Part shown: one piece after another, positions 9,620 to 18,117 of the stretch | How the letters are laid out: each line of letters starts with the position of its first letter | Numbering within the stretch: the stretch's first letter is position 1 | Assembly (NCBI RefSeq): GCF_039543825.1 | Contig: NZ_BAABKM010000002.1 | Coordinates: 340,094 to 404,093, forward strand | Direction of reading: 5' to 3' | Length of the DNA: 64,000 nt | Origin: Nocardioides conyzicola | Lineage (GTDB): Bacteria > Actinomycetota > Actinomycetes > Propionibacteriales > Nocardioidaceae | Program-made: the position numbers and the translations under genes | The notes under the pieces: generated by a model | What the model was told of the DNA's origin: nothing | The model's database searches: none | Seen by the model: the letters and a program-made list of their open reading frames with translations, nothing else

Positions 9620-9979
9620 TCACTCGCTGCTCAGGACCCGCAGGTGTCCACGCCTGGTGGTCTCGCGGCCGGTCTCCTCCGCAGGAGCGACCCGCAGCGG
9701 CGCGACCGGACGGCCCGCCTCACGTACGGCGTCGGCCAGCGCGAGCAGGTCGTCGCTGGTCGGACCCTCCGACGCCGGGTCGCGCGCCAGCCGGAGCACG
9801 TCCCAGCCGCGCGGTGCCGAGAGACGCTCGCTGTGCTCCTCGCAGAGGTCGTAGGCGTGCGGCTCGGCGTACGTCGACAGCGGGCCGAGGACCGCCGTCT
9901 GGTCCGCGTAGACGTACGTCAACGTCGTGACCGCGGGTCGACCGCAGGCCGTGCGCGAACAGCGGCGGGCAGGACTCAC
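9620..9979 (-). CDS. DUF3499 family protein
   Basis: 119 residues from GTG 9979. The N-terminus RRCSRTACGRPAVTTLTYVY and DLCEEHSERL carry the C-x4-C and C-x2-H residues typical of DUF3499, probably binding a metal; the remainder is low complexity. This family (Rv3258c in M. tuberculosis) lies beside manB and a metallopeptidase-like gene in many actinobacteria, as here. Molecular function is unknown. Confidence 0.85.
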   Translation of the reverse strand: MSPARRCSRTACGRPAVTTLTYVYADQTAVLGPLSTYAEPHAYDLCEEHSERLSAPRGWDVLRLARDPASEGPTSDDLLALADAVREAGRPVAPLRVAPAEETGRETTRRGHLRVLSSE

Positions 9980-10028
9980 GTCGCAGACGGTACCTCCGAA
10001 CCCCGACGGTGCGGATTAGGCTCGCGGC

Positions 10029-10481
10029 GTGGATGAGGCGGGTACGTCGAGTGGGCCGGGTCGCCGGCGCATCAGGGACCGGCGCGGTCGAGGCATGCGC
10101 GGGCCGGCGGTCGCACCGGCCGTCCCGGGTCGGCCCGAGCTGCCGACCGGTCGCGAGCGGTTCGACGACCTCGCGCTCGGCATCGTCATGGAGGTCGACC
10201 AGCGCTGGCAGGACCGGCTCGGCCTGGTCGAGTACGCCGTGGAGGACACCCCTCAGATCCCGGACGACTGGACCTCGGGCACGGTGCCGCTGTCGTCGCT
10301 GGTGCGCGGCAGCGGCGCGACGCCGACCCGGCTGGTCCTCTTCCGACGCCCGATCGAGCACCGCTGCGAGAGCCGTGCCGACCTCGAGGCCCTGGTGCTG
10401 ACCGTGGTGGTCGAGCAGGTCGCCGAGCTGCTCGGCATCGACGCCGAGGACGTCGACCCGCGCTACGAGGGCGGCCTGTAG
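10029..10481 (+). CDS. Metallopeptidase-fold protein lacking HExxH
   Basis: 150 residues from GTG 10029 (ATG 10095 is an alternative that removes an arginine-rich lead). It matches the small actinobacterial metallopeptidase family (zincin-like, Rv3259 position): FDDLALGIVMEVDQRW, VEYAVEDTP and the C-terminal LTVVVEQVAELLGID. In active relatives the last segment is HExxH-like (VHEVAHHFGI); here both histidine positions are V and E, so zinc peptidase activity is unlikely. It is divergent from DUF3499 with a 49-bp gap and its stop directly abuts that of the convergent DUF5719 gene. Confidence 0.8.
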   Translation: MDEAGTSSGPGRRRIRDRRGRGMRGPAVAPAVPGRPELPTGRERFDDLALGIVMEVDQRWQDRLGLVEYAVEDTPQIPDDWTSGTVPLSSLVRGSGATPTRLVLFRRPIEHRCESRADLEALVLTVVVEQVAELLGIDAEDVDPRYEGGL

Positions 10482-11906
10482 CTAGGACAGTCCGGGGCGC
10501 ACGTGCGGCACCAGACCGTTGCGCACCGGGACGGTGAGCGGCAGCACCGACGTACCGACCGACGAGCTCGTCACGACGGAGCCGGTCACCGACGTACGCG
10601 CCGGCACCACCCGGAGCATCCGGGTCGCGGCCGGCAGCCGCACCACGGCCCCGCGGTCGGGGACGACCTCCGCGGTCGTCTCCTTGAGCGTGGACCCGTC
10701 GGCGGCGAGCGCCGTCACCGTCACGGTGCCGGCGGTGGTGGCGTCCGCGAGCACGACCTGGCGCGTGGTCGCGCGTCGACCCCGTGGCAGCTCGGGCAGC
10801 AGCACGGTCGACGCGGTGGCGAGCGGTGCGCCCGCCGTCGCGGCCGACAGGTCGCCGCGCACCATCGAGCGGGCCGACGCGGTGACCGGACCGGTCGAGA
10901 CGACCGAGAGCCCGAGTGCTCCCTCGGCGACCGCCTGGTCGACGACCGCGGTGACGGGGACCCGGACCACGCTGCGGGGCGGCACCCGGATCTCGTCCAC
11001 GCCGTCCGGGGCGAAGACGGACTCGGTGTCGATGATCCGCAGCTCGGCGCGGACCTCGTCGTCGCCGGGGTTGGCGATCGTCAGGGTGCGACGCCCGGAG
11101 CCGGGCGCGAGGCCGAGCAGCACGTTGTGGGTGGACGGCTCGGTCTGGCCGGGGAGCCAGTCCTGCGAGGCCGGTGCGGAGCCGATCCGGTCGTAGCGGT
11201 CGAGCAGCGACGCGCCGATCCGGCCTCGAGCGGTGACCACCTCGAGCGTGAGCTCGTCGGTGCGCGGCACCAGCGCACTGAGGTCGAGCCGCACCGTGCT
11301 GCCCCCGGGCACGGACACGCCGCGCAGCCGGGGCGCGTCGACGACGCCGTCGCGGCCGAGCACGGTGACGTCGGCGACGGCGGTGCCGGAGTCGGGGTTG
11401 GTGAGCTCGAGGACCGACCGGTGACTGGCGCCCGCACCGACGCCGGTGAACCAGCGGTCGGCGCTCGGCGGCAGACAGCTGGTGGCGGCCTGCTCGTCGC
11501 CACCGCCACGACCGGCCACCAGGCCCGGCGCGGCGTCGTCGGTGCCGGAGACCGCGAGCCCCTGACCGTCGTCGACGGAGGTGATCCGGCCGGACACCAG
11601 GTCGGCGTCCTTCGCCTTGTCACCGAGTCCGACCCGGACCTGGCCGTCCACGCCGTCCGACGCCGTGGTGAGGTCCACCGCGGGCGCGCCCGAGAGGCCG
11701 GCCGGGCAGATCAGCGTCGCCGAGGTCAGCGTCGTGCGCGTCGGGGGGTACGTCGGGGCCGAGCCCGCGTCCTGCTGGACCAGCAGCAGCACGGCCACGC
11801 TCAGCGCCGGCAGGACGACCGCGAGCACGGTCGTCAGGTTGACGCGGCTGCGCCTGGCCGCCGTACGACGGCCGGCGCGCTGGGGGGTGGGCTGGGAGTG
11901 GCTCAT
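10482..11906 (-). CDS. DUF5719 family extracytoplasmic protein
   Basis: 474 residues. A basic N-terminus is followed by one membrane segment at about residues 25-45 (LTTVLAVVLPALSVAVLLLV) and then an extracytoplasmic beta-rich region with repeated valine- and threonine-rich strands, fitting DUF5719. It is probably membrane-anchored. The ATG overlaps the TGA of the upstream glycosyltransferase gene as ATGA, so the two are made together and may work together on an envelope glycan. The exact function is unknown. Confidence 0.8.
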   Translation of the reverse strand: MSHSQPTPQRAGRRTAARRSRVNLTTVLAVVLPALSVAVLLLVQQDAGSAPTYPPTRTTLTSATLICPAGLSGAPAVDLTTASDGVDGQVRVGLGDKAKDADLVSGRITSVDDGQGLAVSGTDDAAPGLVAGRGGGDEQAATSCLPPSADRWFTGVGAGASHRSVLELTNPDSGTAVADVTVLGRDGVVDAPRLRGVSVPGGSTVRLDLSALVPRTDELTLEVVTARGRIGASLLDRYDRIGSAPASQDWLPGQTEPSTHNVLLGLAPGSGRRTLTIANPGDDEVRAELRIIDTESVFAPDGVDEIRVPPRSVVRVPVTAVVDQAVAEGALGLSVVSTGPVTASARSMVRGDLSAATAGAPLATASTVLLPELPRGRRATTRQVVLADATTAGTVTVTALAADGSTLKETTAEVVPDRGAVVRLPAATRMLRVVPARTSVTGSVVTSSSVGTSVLPLTVPVRNGLVPHVRPGLS

Positions 11907-14758
11907 GGCCTCGACCGCCTCGGGTTCGTCGTCGGCAGGCAGAGGACGGCGACCACGACCACGCCGACTCCCTGGACGACGAGCAGCAGGATGCGCAGCC
12001 AGGAGGCCGGTCCCTGGAGGAGGCCGGCGTCCAGGGGCCGGTCGACCTGCCAGGCGCGGGTGGTCCGGTCCTCGGCACTCGCCTGCACCAGTCCCGTGGT
12101 GGCGTCGAGCACGGCGGCCACGTCACCATCGGCGGGCGAGGGCAGGACGACGTACTCGATCCCGCTCGAGCCGAGGGCGTCGACGGTGGCGGTCGTCGGG
12201 CGGGAGACCAGGGCCTGGACGTCCGCGCTGAACCCGTCGTCCTCCGAGGTCGTGTTGATGACCTCGTCCTCGCCGAGCGTGACGCCGTCGCCGCGCCGGA
12301 TCGAGTAGGTGAGACCGTCCTCGACGCTGCCGCGGATCACCAGGATCCCGTGCGCGGGACCCTCCTCCGAGCTCTGGACCATGTAGACCGGGATGTCGGT
12401 GTCGATGCCGTCGGCGATCGCCGGGTCGGAGCCGAGCCACCACGCGAACCCGCCGATCGGCACCGCCGCTGCCATGACGACGAGGGCGCCGGCGACCACC
12501 CGGCGCCACGGCACCTGCTCGGTGCTCAGCCCGACGGCGCCGATCGCGGCCGCGACCACGAGCGCGCCCTGCAGCACGACGACGAGCACGCCGAGGCCGG
12601 CGTCGACCGAGGTGGCAGCGAGGTCGAAGGTCACCGTGCCGAGCAGCGCGGCGAGGACGCCGGTCACCAGGGCGACCACCCAGCACACCAGCACCGGGAT
12701 CCGGGTGGCGCGCGGGAGCAGCGCGAGGACGGCGAGGGCGACGACCACGATGCCCAGCCACCACGGGGCACCCAGGCCCTCGAGCCGTCCGCTCAGGAGG
12801 TCGAGGGTGTCGGCCGTGGGGGTGGGCAGCCGGCCGGTGTCGAGCAGCAGGCCCTCGGCGGCGGAGCGCTGGACCGCCGGGATCCACCACGGGGACAGGA
12901 GCAGGGGCACGATCCCGATCGCGGCGGCGGGCGGGCCCCACACCGAGCGGTCCCGCACCGCGCCGCGCACCACGAGGGCGGCGGCGGCGAGGACGACGAG
13001 CACCAGGACCGCAGCCAGCAGCCACAGGACCGGGGCGAACGCCGACGCGATCGCCAGCAGCAGACCGACGCGCCACGCGGCCCGCCAGCGACGATCGGCC
13101 GCGGGGTCGGCGAAGCCGAGCGCGGCGTGCGCCAGCCACGGCAGCAGCGAGGCGACGACGACCAGGCCCAGCCGACCGTCCCCCCACGCACCGCACACGA
13201 CCGGCACCAGGCTCCACGTCGTGGCGCCCCACAGCAGGATCCAGCGGGACGCGCCCGTGAACACGACCAGCCGTCCGACGACCCGCAGGAACCGCCACGC
13301 GCCCCACAGGGAGAAGGGCACAGCCGCCACGAACAGCACCGACACGGCCGCAGTCGGGCTGCCGCCGAGCACGGTCGCGAGCAGCGCCATCGGGAGGACG
13401 TACGCCGGGGCCGGCACGGCCGTGCCGGTGCCGAGCGGGTGCCAGGTCTCGACCTGGAGCCGCCACCAGTCGCTCGCACCGGCCGGGACCGGGGAGAGAC
13501 CACCGCCGGCGATCGAGCCGAACGCCGTACGCGCGGCGACGAGCGCGACCAGGACCACGAGCGCGGTGACCAGCGCGACCGGGTTGGTGAGGAAGCGGAC
13601 CACGATGCCGGTGTCGGCCGCGATCATGTCGTCGTCGTCCTGGCTCGGTCGCTGGGCGTAGCTCGCGGGCGCATGCTCCGCCGCTGCCGCGCGCCGGCGC
13701 TCGGCGACGTCCTGGGCCTGGTTGGTGGCCGCGGCGACCAGGTCGCCGAGGAAGTCCAACCCGTGCCGGTAGGGCACCCACCACGGGGAGAGCAGCGGCC
13801 GGGCGCGGTCGAGGTCGGCGCGGGGCTGCTCCCGTCGCGCCTGGCGGGCGGCGCGGACCTGGCCGGGATGCGTGTAGAGCGAGAGCAGCGCGGCGAGCTC
13901 GTCGAGCGCCTCCCCCACCGACCTGACCACCAGGAAGCCGAGCATGCGCAGCAGGGTCCCGAAGGCCAGCCGCACCGTCAGCCAGGGCAGCGCGCGCCCG
14001 GGGGCGTTGGCGAGCAGCGTGTAGAGGGCGGCGCGGCGCTCCTGGTAGTGCGTGTGCCGACCCGTCAGGGAGGTACGGCGTACGCCGCGGTGCGCCGCCT
14101 CGGCGTGGAAGACGACGGCGTCCGGGACGACCAGCGTGGTGTGCCCGGCCGCCGCGGCCCGCCAGCCGAAGTCGATGTCGTTGCCGAAGATCGGGAGCTG
14201 GGGGTCGAAGCCGGCGAGCGCCTCGACGACCGTGCGGCGGACGAGCATGCCGGCGGTGTTGACGGCGAGCACCCGGCGGACCTCGTCGTGCTGGCCCTGG
14301 TCGTACTCGCCGCGCTCCAGCCCGGTCTCGCGCCGACCGGTGCCGCTGATCGTGACGCCGAGCTCGAGCAGGCGCTTCAGCGAGGGCCACTCGCGCAGCT
14401 TGGGGCCGAGGATGTCGGCGTCCGGGTCGGCCTCCGCCGCGGCGAGCAGCGCGGCCAGCGCCCCGGGGTCCGGGTTGGCGTCGTCGTGGAGGATCCAGAC
14501 CCACTCCGGGGCCTCGCCGCGCTCACGCAGCCGCGCGAGCCCGAGGTCGACGGCGGCGGGGAACGAGGTGGACCCGGGCGCACGGAGCACGTCTCCGAAG
14601 GCCTCCTGGAGGAGGCCGGCGCTGTCGTCCTTGCTGCCGGTGTCGACGGCGACGACGGCGGCGAGTGGGGCGCGCTGCGCCCGGACGCCGTCGATGACGG
14701 CGGGGAGCCAGCGTCCGCCGTCATGGCTGACGAGCAGAGCAGCGACGGAGGGAACCAC
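11903..14758 (-). CDS. Large GT2 glycosyltransferase with membrane C-terminal half
   Basis: 951 residues in two parts. Residues 1 to about 300 form a GT-A, family 2 domain: VAALLVSHDGGRWL, the nucleotide-sugar/metal motif WVWILHDDANPDP and FGNDIDFGWRAAAAGHTT. From about residue 390 to 790 there are some ten hydrophobic segments, then a short extracytoplasmic stretch and a final membrane helix near the C-terminus. Such proteins are thought to build polyprenyl-linked or exported glycans at the membrane; donor and acceptor are not evident. It is coupled to the DUF5719 gene. Confidence 0.85.
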   Translation of the reverse strand: MVPSVAALLVSHDGGRWLPAVIDGVRAQRAPLAAVVAVDTGSKDDSAGLLQEAFGDVLRAPGSTSFPAAVDLGLARLRERGEAPEWVWILHDDANPDPGALAALLAAAEADPDADILGPKLREWPSLKRLLELGVTISGTGRRETGLERGEYDQGQHDEVRRVLAVNTAGMLVRRTVVEALAGFDPQLPIFGNDIDFGWRAAAAGHTTLVVPDAVVFHAEAAHRGVRRTSLTGRHTHYQERRAALYTLLANAPGRALPWLTVRLAFGTLLRMLGFLVVRSVGEALDELAALLSLYTHPGQVRAARQARREQPRADLDRARPLLSPWWVPYRHGLDFLGDLVAAATNQAQDVAERRRAAAAEHAPASYAQRPSQDDDDMIAADTGIVVRFLTNPVALVTALVVLVALVAARTAFGSIAGGGLSPVPAGASDWWRLQVETWHPLGTGTAVPAPAYVLPMALLATVLGGSPTAAVSVLFVAAVPFSLWGAWRFLRVVGRLVVFTGASRWILLWGATTWSLVPVVCGAWGDGRLGLVVVASLLPWLAHAALGFADPAADRRWRAAWRVGLLLAIASAFAPVLWLLAAVLVLVVLAAAALVVRGAVRDRSVWGPPAAAIGIVPLLLSPWWIPAVQRSAAEGLLLDTGRLPTPTADTLDLLSGRLEGLGAPWWLGIVVVALAVLALLPRATRIPVLVCWVVALVTGVLAALLGTVTFDLAATSVDAGLGVLVVVLQGALVVAAAIGAVGLSTEQVPWRRVVAGALVVMAAAVPIGGFAWWLGSDPAIADGIDTDIPVYMVQSSEEGPAHGILVIRGSVEDGLTYSIRRGDGVTLGEDEVINTTSEDDGFSADVQALVSRPTTATVDALGSSGIEYVVLPSPADGDVAAVLDATTGLVQASAEDRTTRAWQVDRPLDAGLLQGPASWLRILLLVVQGVGVVVVAVLCLPTTNPRRSRP

Positions 14759-14840
14759 GATCCCGAACCCTAACCGGGAGGTGATCGCCTCCCCGATTCG
14801 GCGGTGGTGCCCTCCGTCATCGCTGGGCCTGTGGCCGGTG

Positions 14841-15095
14841 CTAGACCGCGCGCTTCTTCAGCTTGCGGCGCTCGCGCTCGGACAGACCGCCCCAGATGCC
14901 GAAGCGCTCGTCGTTCATCAGCGCGGACTCGAGGCAGTCGTCGCGCACCTCACACGTGAGGCACACCTTCTTGGCCTCCCTCGTGGAGCCTCCCTTTTCG
15001 GGGAAGAACGCCTCGGGGTCGGTCTGTGCGCACAGCGCACGGTCCTGCCATCCCGCTTCCTCGGCGTCCACGTCGAGGAGAAAAAGTTCTCTCAC
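14841..15095 (-). CDS. whiB2: WhiB-family [4Fe-4S] regulator (WhiB2/WhmD type)
   Basis: 84 residues from GTG 15095. The four cluster ligands are C22, C45, C48 and C54 (ALCAQTDPEAFFPEKGG, then CLTCEVRDDC), followed by the GIWGG turn and the basic tail RERRKLKKRAV. The closest type is WhiB2/WhmD, which controls septation in mycobacteria and Streptomyces. An in-frame ATG at 15131 exists, but GTG 15095 has AAGGG eight bases upstream and gives the usual WhmD length. It occupies the WhiB2 position in the manB-whiB2-fbiA gene order. Confidence 0.93.
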   Translation of the reverse strand: MRELFLLDVDAEEAGWQDRALCAQTDPEAFFPEKGGSTREAKKVCLTCEVRDDCLESALMNDERFGIWGGLSERERRKLKKRAV

Positions 15096-15212
15096 GTCAC
15101 TCGCCCTTTCGACCCGGTACTGCTCCCACATCCGCGTTCGGCGGTGACATCCGGCGCCGGGGAAAATCGGCACCGGGTCCACCGCCTGGAAAACGTGAAC
15201 GACACTGTGGGA

Positions 15213-15242
15213 ATTACATGCCTGTCGTACCCCGAAAGTCAA
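15213..15242 (-). promoter_or_regulatory. Sigma-70-type promoter for whiB
   Basis: On the minus strand TTGACT (15242-15237) and TGTAAT (15218-15213) are separated by 18 bp, close to the principal sigma consensus. Transcription would start near 15206, leaving a leader of about 110 nt before GTG 15095. A GACAC motif, the core recognised by WhiA in Streptomyces, lies at 15201-15205, just by the predicted start. Confidence 0.55.
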
Positions 15243-15305
15243 CCCCGGATCTGCTATGGCGCCCCGCTCGATCCGCGTCCACCACTCGTGCGGCAAGGTA
15301 TCCGC

Positions 15306-16319
15306 ATGCAGAACATCACGGTGCTGTCGGGGGGCATGGGCGGCGCGCGCTTCCTCCAGGGTCTCCTCCAGGGCATCGCCGGGGGCCGCCTCCCCGGCGT
15401 CGCGGCGGACGCGCGGGTGACCGTCGTCGCCAACACGGCCGACGACATCTGGGTCCACGGGCTCAAGGTCTGCCCGGACCTCGACACCGTCATGTACACC
15501 CTCGGCGACGGGATCGACCCCGAGCGCGGGTGGGGTCGGCGCGAGGAGACCTGGAGCACCAAGGACGAGCTCGCGGCGTACGGCGTGGAGCCGACCTGGT
15601 TCGGCCTCGGCGACCGCGACATCGCGACCCACCTGGTCCGCACCCAGATGCTCGACGCGGGCTACCCGCTCTCCGAGGTGACGGCCGCCCTGTGCCGTCG
15701 CTGGCTCACCCCGACGTACGGCGAGCGCGTGCGGCTGCTGCCGATGACCGACGACCGGGTCGAGACGCACGTCGCGATCGCCGACGCCGACGCGCCGAGC
15801 GGCCGCCGGGTGATCCACTTCCAGGAGTACTGGGTGCGGCTGCGGGCGTCCGTGCCCGCCGAGCTCGTGGTCGTCGTCGGGCTGGAGGACTCCTCCCCCG
15901 GTCCGGGCGTCATCGACGCCATCACCGACGCCGACCTGGTCCTGCTCCCCCCGTCGAACCCGGTCGTGTCCGTCGGGACCATCCTGGGCGTGCCGCGGGT
16001 GCGCGAGGCCCTCGTCGCGACCACCGCGCCGGTCGTCGGGCTCTCCCCCATCGTCGGCGGCACGCACGTGCGCGGCATGGCCGAGCAGATGCTGACGTCG
16101 ATCGGCGTCGAGGTCACCGCCGCCGGGGTCGGGCTCCACTACGGGTCCCGGGCGCACGGCGGGGTCCTGGACGGCTGGCTGGTCGACACGGTCGACGCCG
16201 CACAGGTCGAGCAGGTCGAGGCGGCGGGACTCCCCTGCCGCGCCGTACCTCTGATGATGACCGACGCGGACGCCACCGCGGCGATGGCAGCCGCGGCGGT
16301 GGAGCTGGTCGCGCCGTGA
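15306..16319 (+). CDS. fbiA: F420 biosynthesis 2-phospho-L-lactate/PEP transferase
   Basis: 337 residues, CofD/FbiA family. It joins a three-carbon phospho-acid (2-phospholactate in archaea, phosphoenolpyruvate in mycobacteria) from its GDP-activated form to the deazaflavin Fo, giving F420-0 or dehydro-F420-0. The start ITVLSGGMGGARFLQGL contains the glycine-rich loop, followed by NTADDIWVHGLKVCPDLD and LLPPSNPVVSVGTIL. ATG 15306 has AAGG eight bases upstream. It is divergent from whiB and overlaps fbiB as GTGA, so the two are coupled. Confidence 0.95.
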   Translation: MQNITVLSGGMGGARFLQGLLQGIAGGRLPGVAADARVTVVANTADDIWVHGLKVCPDLDTVMYTLGDGIDPERGWGRREETWSTKDELAAYGVEPTWFGLGDRDIATHLVRTQMLDAGYPLSEVTAALCRRWLTPTYGERVRLLPMTDDRVETHVAIADADAPSGRRVIHFQEYWVRLRASVPAELVVVVGLEDSSPGPGVIDAITDADLVLLPPSNPVVSVGTILGVPRVREALVATTAPVVGLSPIVGGTHVRGMAEQMLTSIGVEVTAAGVGLHYGSRAHGGVLDGWLVDTVDAAQVEQVEAAGLPCRAVPLMMTDADATAAMAAAAVELVAP

Positions 16320-17278
16320 GTCGGCTCGAGATCACCGCACCCGACGGGGCCCCCGAGGTCGAGCCCGGCGACGACCTGGTGGCGATCGTGCTGCTGATGG
16401 CCTCCCTCGCCGACGGCGACGTCCTCGTCGTGACGAGCAAGGTGGTGAGCAAGGCCGAGGGCCGCCTGCGGACCGGCACCCGCGAGGAGGCGCTCCCCGG
16501 CGAGACCGCCCGGGTGGTCGCCCGCCGCGGCGAGACCATGATCGTGCGCAACCACCTCGGGCTGACCATGGCCGCGGCCGGCATCGACAACTCCAACGTC
16601 CCGCAGGGTCAGATCGTGCTCCTGCCCGAGGACCCGGACGCCTCGGCGCGCGGGCTGCGCGACGGACTGCTCGACCGCACCGGCGTCAACGTCGGGGTCG
16701 TCGTCAGCGACACCGCCGGGCGGGCCTGGCGGGAGGGCCAGACCGACATCGCGATCGGTGCGGCCGGCATCGTCGTCGCGGAGGACTTCGCCGGGCGCCG
16801 CGACGGCTACGGCAACGAGCTGGCGGTCACCCTGCCGGCCGTCGCCGACGAGCTCGCCGGCGCCGCCGAGCTCGCCACCGGCAAGCTCGGCGGGCGCCCG
16901 TTCGCCGTCGTCCGCGGCCGCGCCGACCTGGTGCTGCCCCGCGGCGAGCACGGCCGGGGCGCGGCGGCCCTGGTCCGTCCCGACGGCGCCGACCTGTTCG
17001 GGTACGGCGCCCGCGAGGCGGTCGTCCGCGCCCTCCGGGCCGAGGTCGCCGACCAGCGGCCGTTCGGCGCACCGGCGTCGCCGACCGAGCTGTCCGCCGC
17101 GGTCCGCGACGTCGTCGGCCTGGTGCCGTCCCACACGGGAGCCGCCGACGGCGCGCTGCTCGTCACCTGCCCGCGCGGCCTGATGCGGGCGCTGACCGCC
17201 CTGACCTTCGCGCACGGGTGGATGGTGCACACGACGGACCACCCCAACGAAGTGCGGTTGCGTCCTTCGTCTGGGTGA
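16316..17278 (+). CDS. fbiB: F420-0:gamma-glutamyl ligase, FbiB without nitroreductase domain
   Basis: 320 residues from GTG 16316. Residues 1 to about 245 are the CofE-type ligase that adds glutamates to F420: DVLVVTSKVVSKAEGR, GVVVSDTAGRAWREGQTDIAIG and the metal-ligand region. Mycobacterial FbiB is about 448 residues, with a C-terminal FMN-binding nitroreductase domain that reduces dehydro-F420-0. Here only about 75 residues follow the ligase, and they show no FMN or nitroreductase signature. The next gene begins 71 bp later, so the missing domain is not simply frame-shifted nearby. Translation is coupled to fbiA. Confidence 0.9.
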   Translation: MSRLEITAPDGAPEVEPGDDLVAIVLLMASLADGDVLVVTSKVVSKAEGRLRTGTREEALPGETARVVARRGETMIVRNHLGLTMAAAGIDNSNVPQGQIVLLPEDPDASARGLRDGLLDRTGVNVGVVVSDTAGRAWREGQTDIAIGAAGIVVAEDFAGRRDGYGNELAVTLPAVADELAGAAELATGKLGGRPFAVVRGRADLVLPRGEHGRGAAALVRPDGADLFGYGAREAVVRALRAEVADQRPFGAPASPTELSAAVRDVVGLVPSHTGAADGALLVTCPRGLMRALTALTFAHGWMVHTTDHPNEVRLRPSSG

Positions 17279-17349
17279 CGCCCCCGTAGACTCTGCCCTC
17301 GACCGAGCCCAACGCGATCGCATCGCCCCGCACGACCGAGGAACACGAC

Positions 17350-18102
17350 GTGGCCAAGCCCGCCAAGACCGACCGCAAGGCGGTCATCGAAGAGATGCGC
17401 AAGAAGCAGAAGAGCGCCGACCGCCGGCGCGGGACCGTGATCGTCGCGGTGTGCGTCCTCGTCGGCCTCGGCATCATCGCCGCCGCCGTCGTACCGATCC
17501 TGCTGAACAAGCACGAGGACTCGAAGCTCGACAACGTGGCCCTCGACAAGCTCGGCTCGGCCGCCTCGGTCTGCCAGAAGACGACCACCCAGAAGGCGGA
17601 CGGCAACCAGAACCACGTGCCGGTCGACACGCCGGTCACCTACACCACCGCCCCGCCGGCGTTCGGCGCGCACTGGAACCAGGCCGGCCTCGCTCCGGCC
17701 TCGTTCAGCAAGAAGTTCTACACGGCCGACGAGCGCCCGCCGCTCGAGGCGCTCGTGCACAACCTCGAGCACGGCTACACGATCCTCTGGTACGACCAGA
17801 CCATCGCGAAGGACAGCTCGGCCGTCGACAACATCAAGGCGATCGCGCGCAAGTTCGGCGACGAGAACTACCGCGACAAGTTCATCGCTGCCCCGTGGCT
17901 GTCCAGCGACGAGGACGGCGCGAAGTTCCCCGACGGCCAGCACGTGGCCTTCACGCACTGGTCCGCCGGCGGCAACGGCGAGACCGACACGACCAAGCAG
18001 GTCGGCGCCTTCCAGTACTGCTCCGACGTCAGTGGTGCGGCCCTGAAGACGTTCATGGACACGTACCCCTACACCGACTCGCCGGAGCCCGACGCGATGT
18101 GA
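17350..18102 (+). CDS. DUF3105 membrane-anchored protein
   Basis: 250 residues from GTG 17350. A charged cytoplasmic N-terminus is followed by one helix at about residues 28-51 (TVIVAVCVLVGLGIIAAAVV) and an extracytoplasmic DUF3105 domain. The family hallmark HNLEHGYTILWY (HxxEH) around residue 138 looks like a metal site. Two cysteines, SVCQK and QYCSD, flank the domain and could form a disulfide. The function is unknown. Confidence 0.87.
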   Translation: MAKPAKTDRKAVIEEMRKKQKSADRRRGTVIVAVCVLVGLGIIAAAVVPILLNKHEDSKLDNVALDKLGSAASVCQKTTTQKADGNQNHVPVDTPVTYTTAPPAFGAHWNQAGLAPASFSKKFYTADERPPLEALVHNLEHGYTILWYDQTIAKDSSAVDNIKAIARKFGDENYRDKFIAAPWLSSDEDGAKFPDGQHVAFTHWSAGGNGETDTTKQVGAFQYCSDVSGAALKTFMDTYPYTDSPEPDAM

Positions 18103-18117
18103 CCGCCGGGAGGGCGT

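Noticed and set aside
15095..15131. Upstream ATG 15131 as the whiB start.
   Set aside because: It has no ribosome site and would extend the protein beyond the usual WhmD length; GTG 15095 has AAGGG at good spacing.
17278..17350. Frameshift that could hide the missing nitroreductase domain of FbiB.
   Set aside because: Only 71 bp separate fbiB from the well-supported DUF3105 gene, too little for a domain of about 200 residues.
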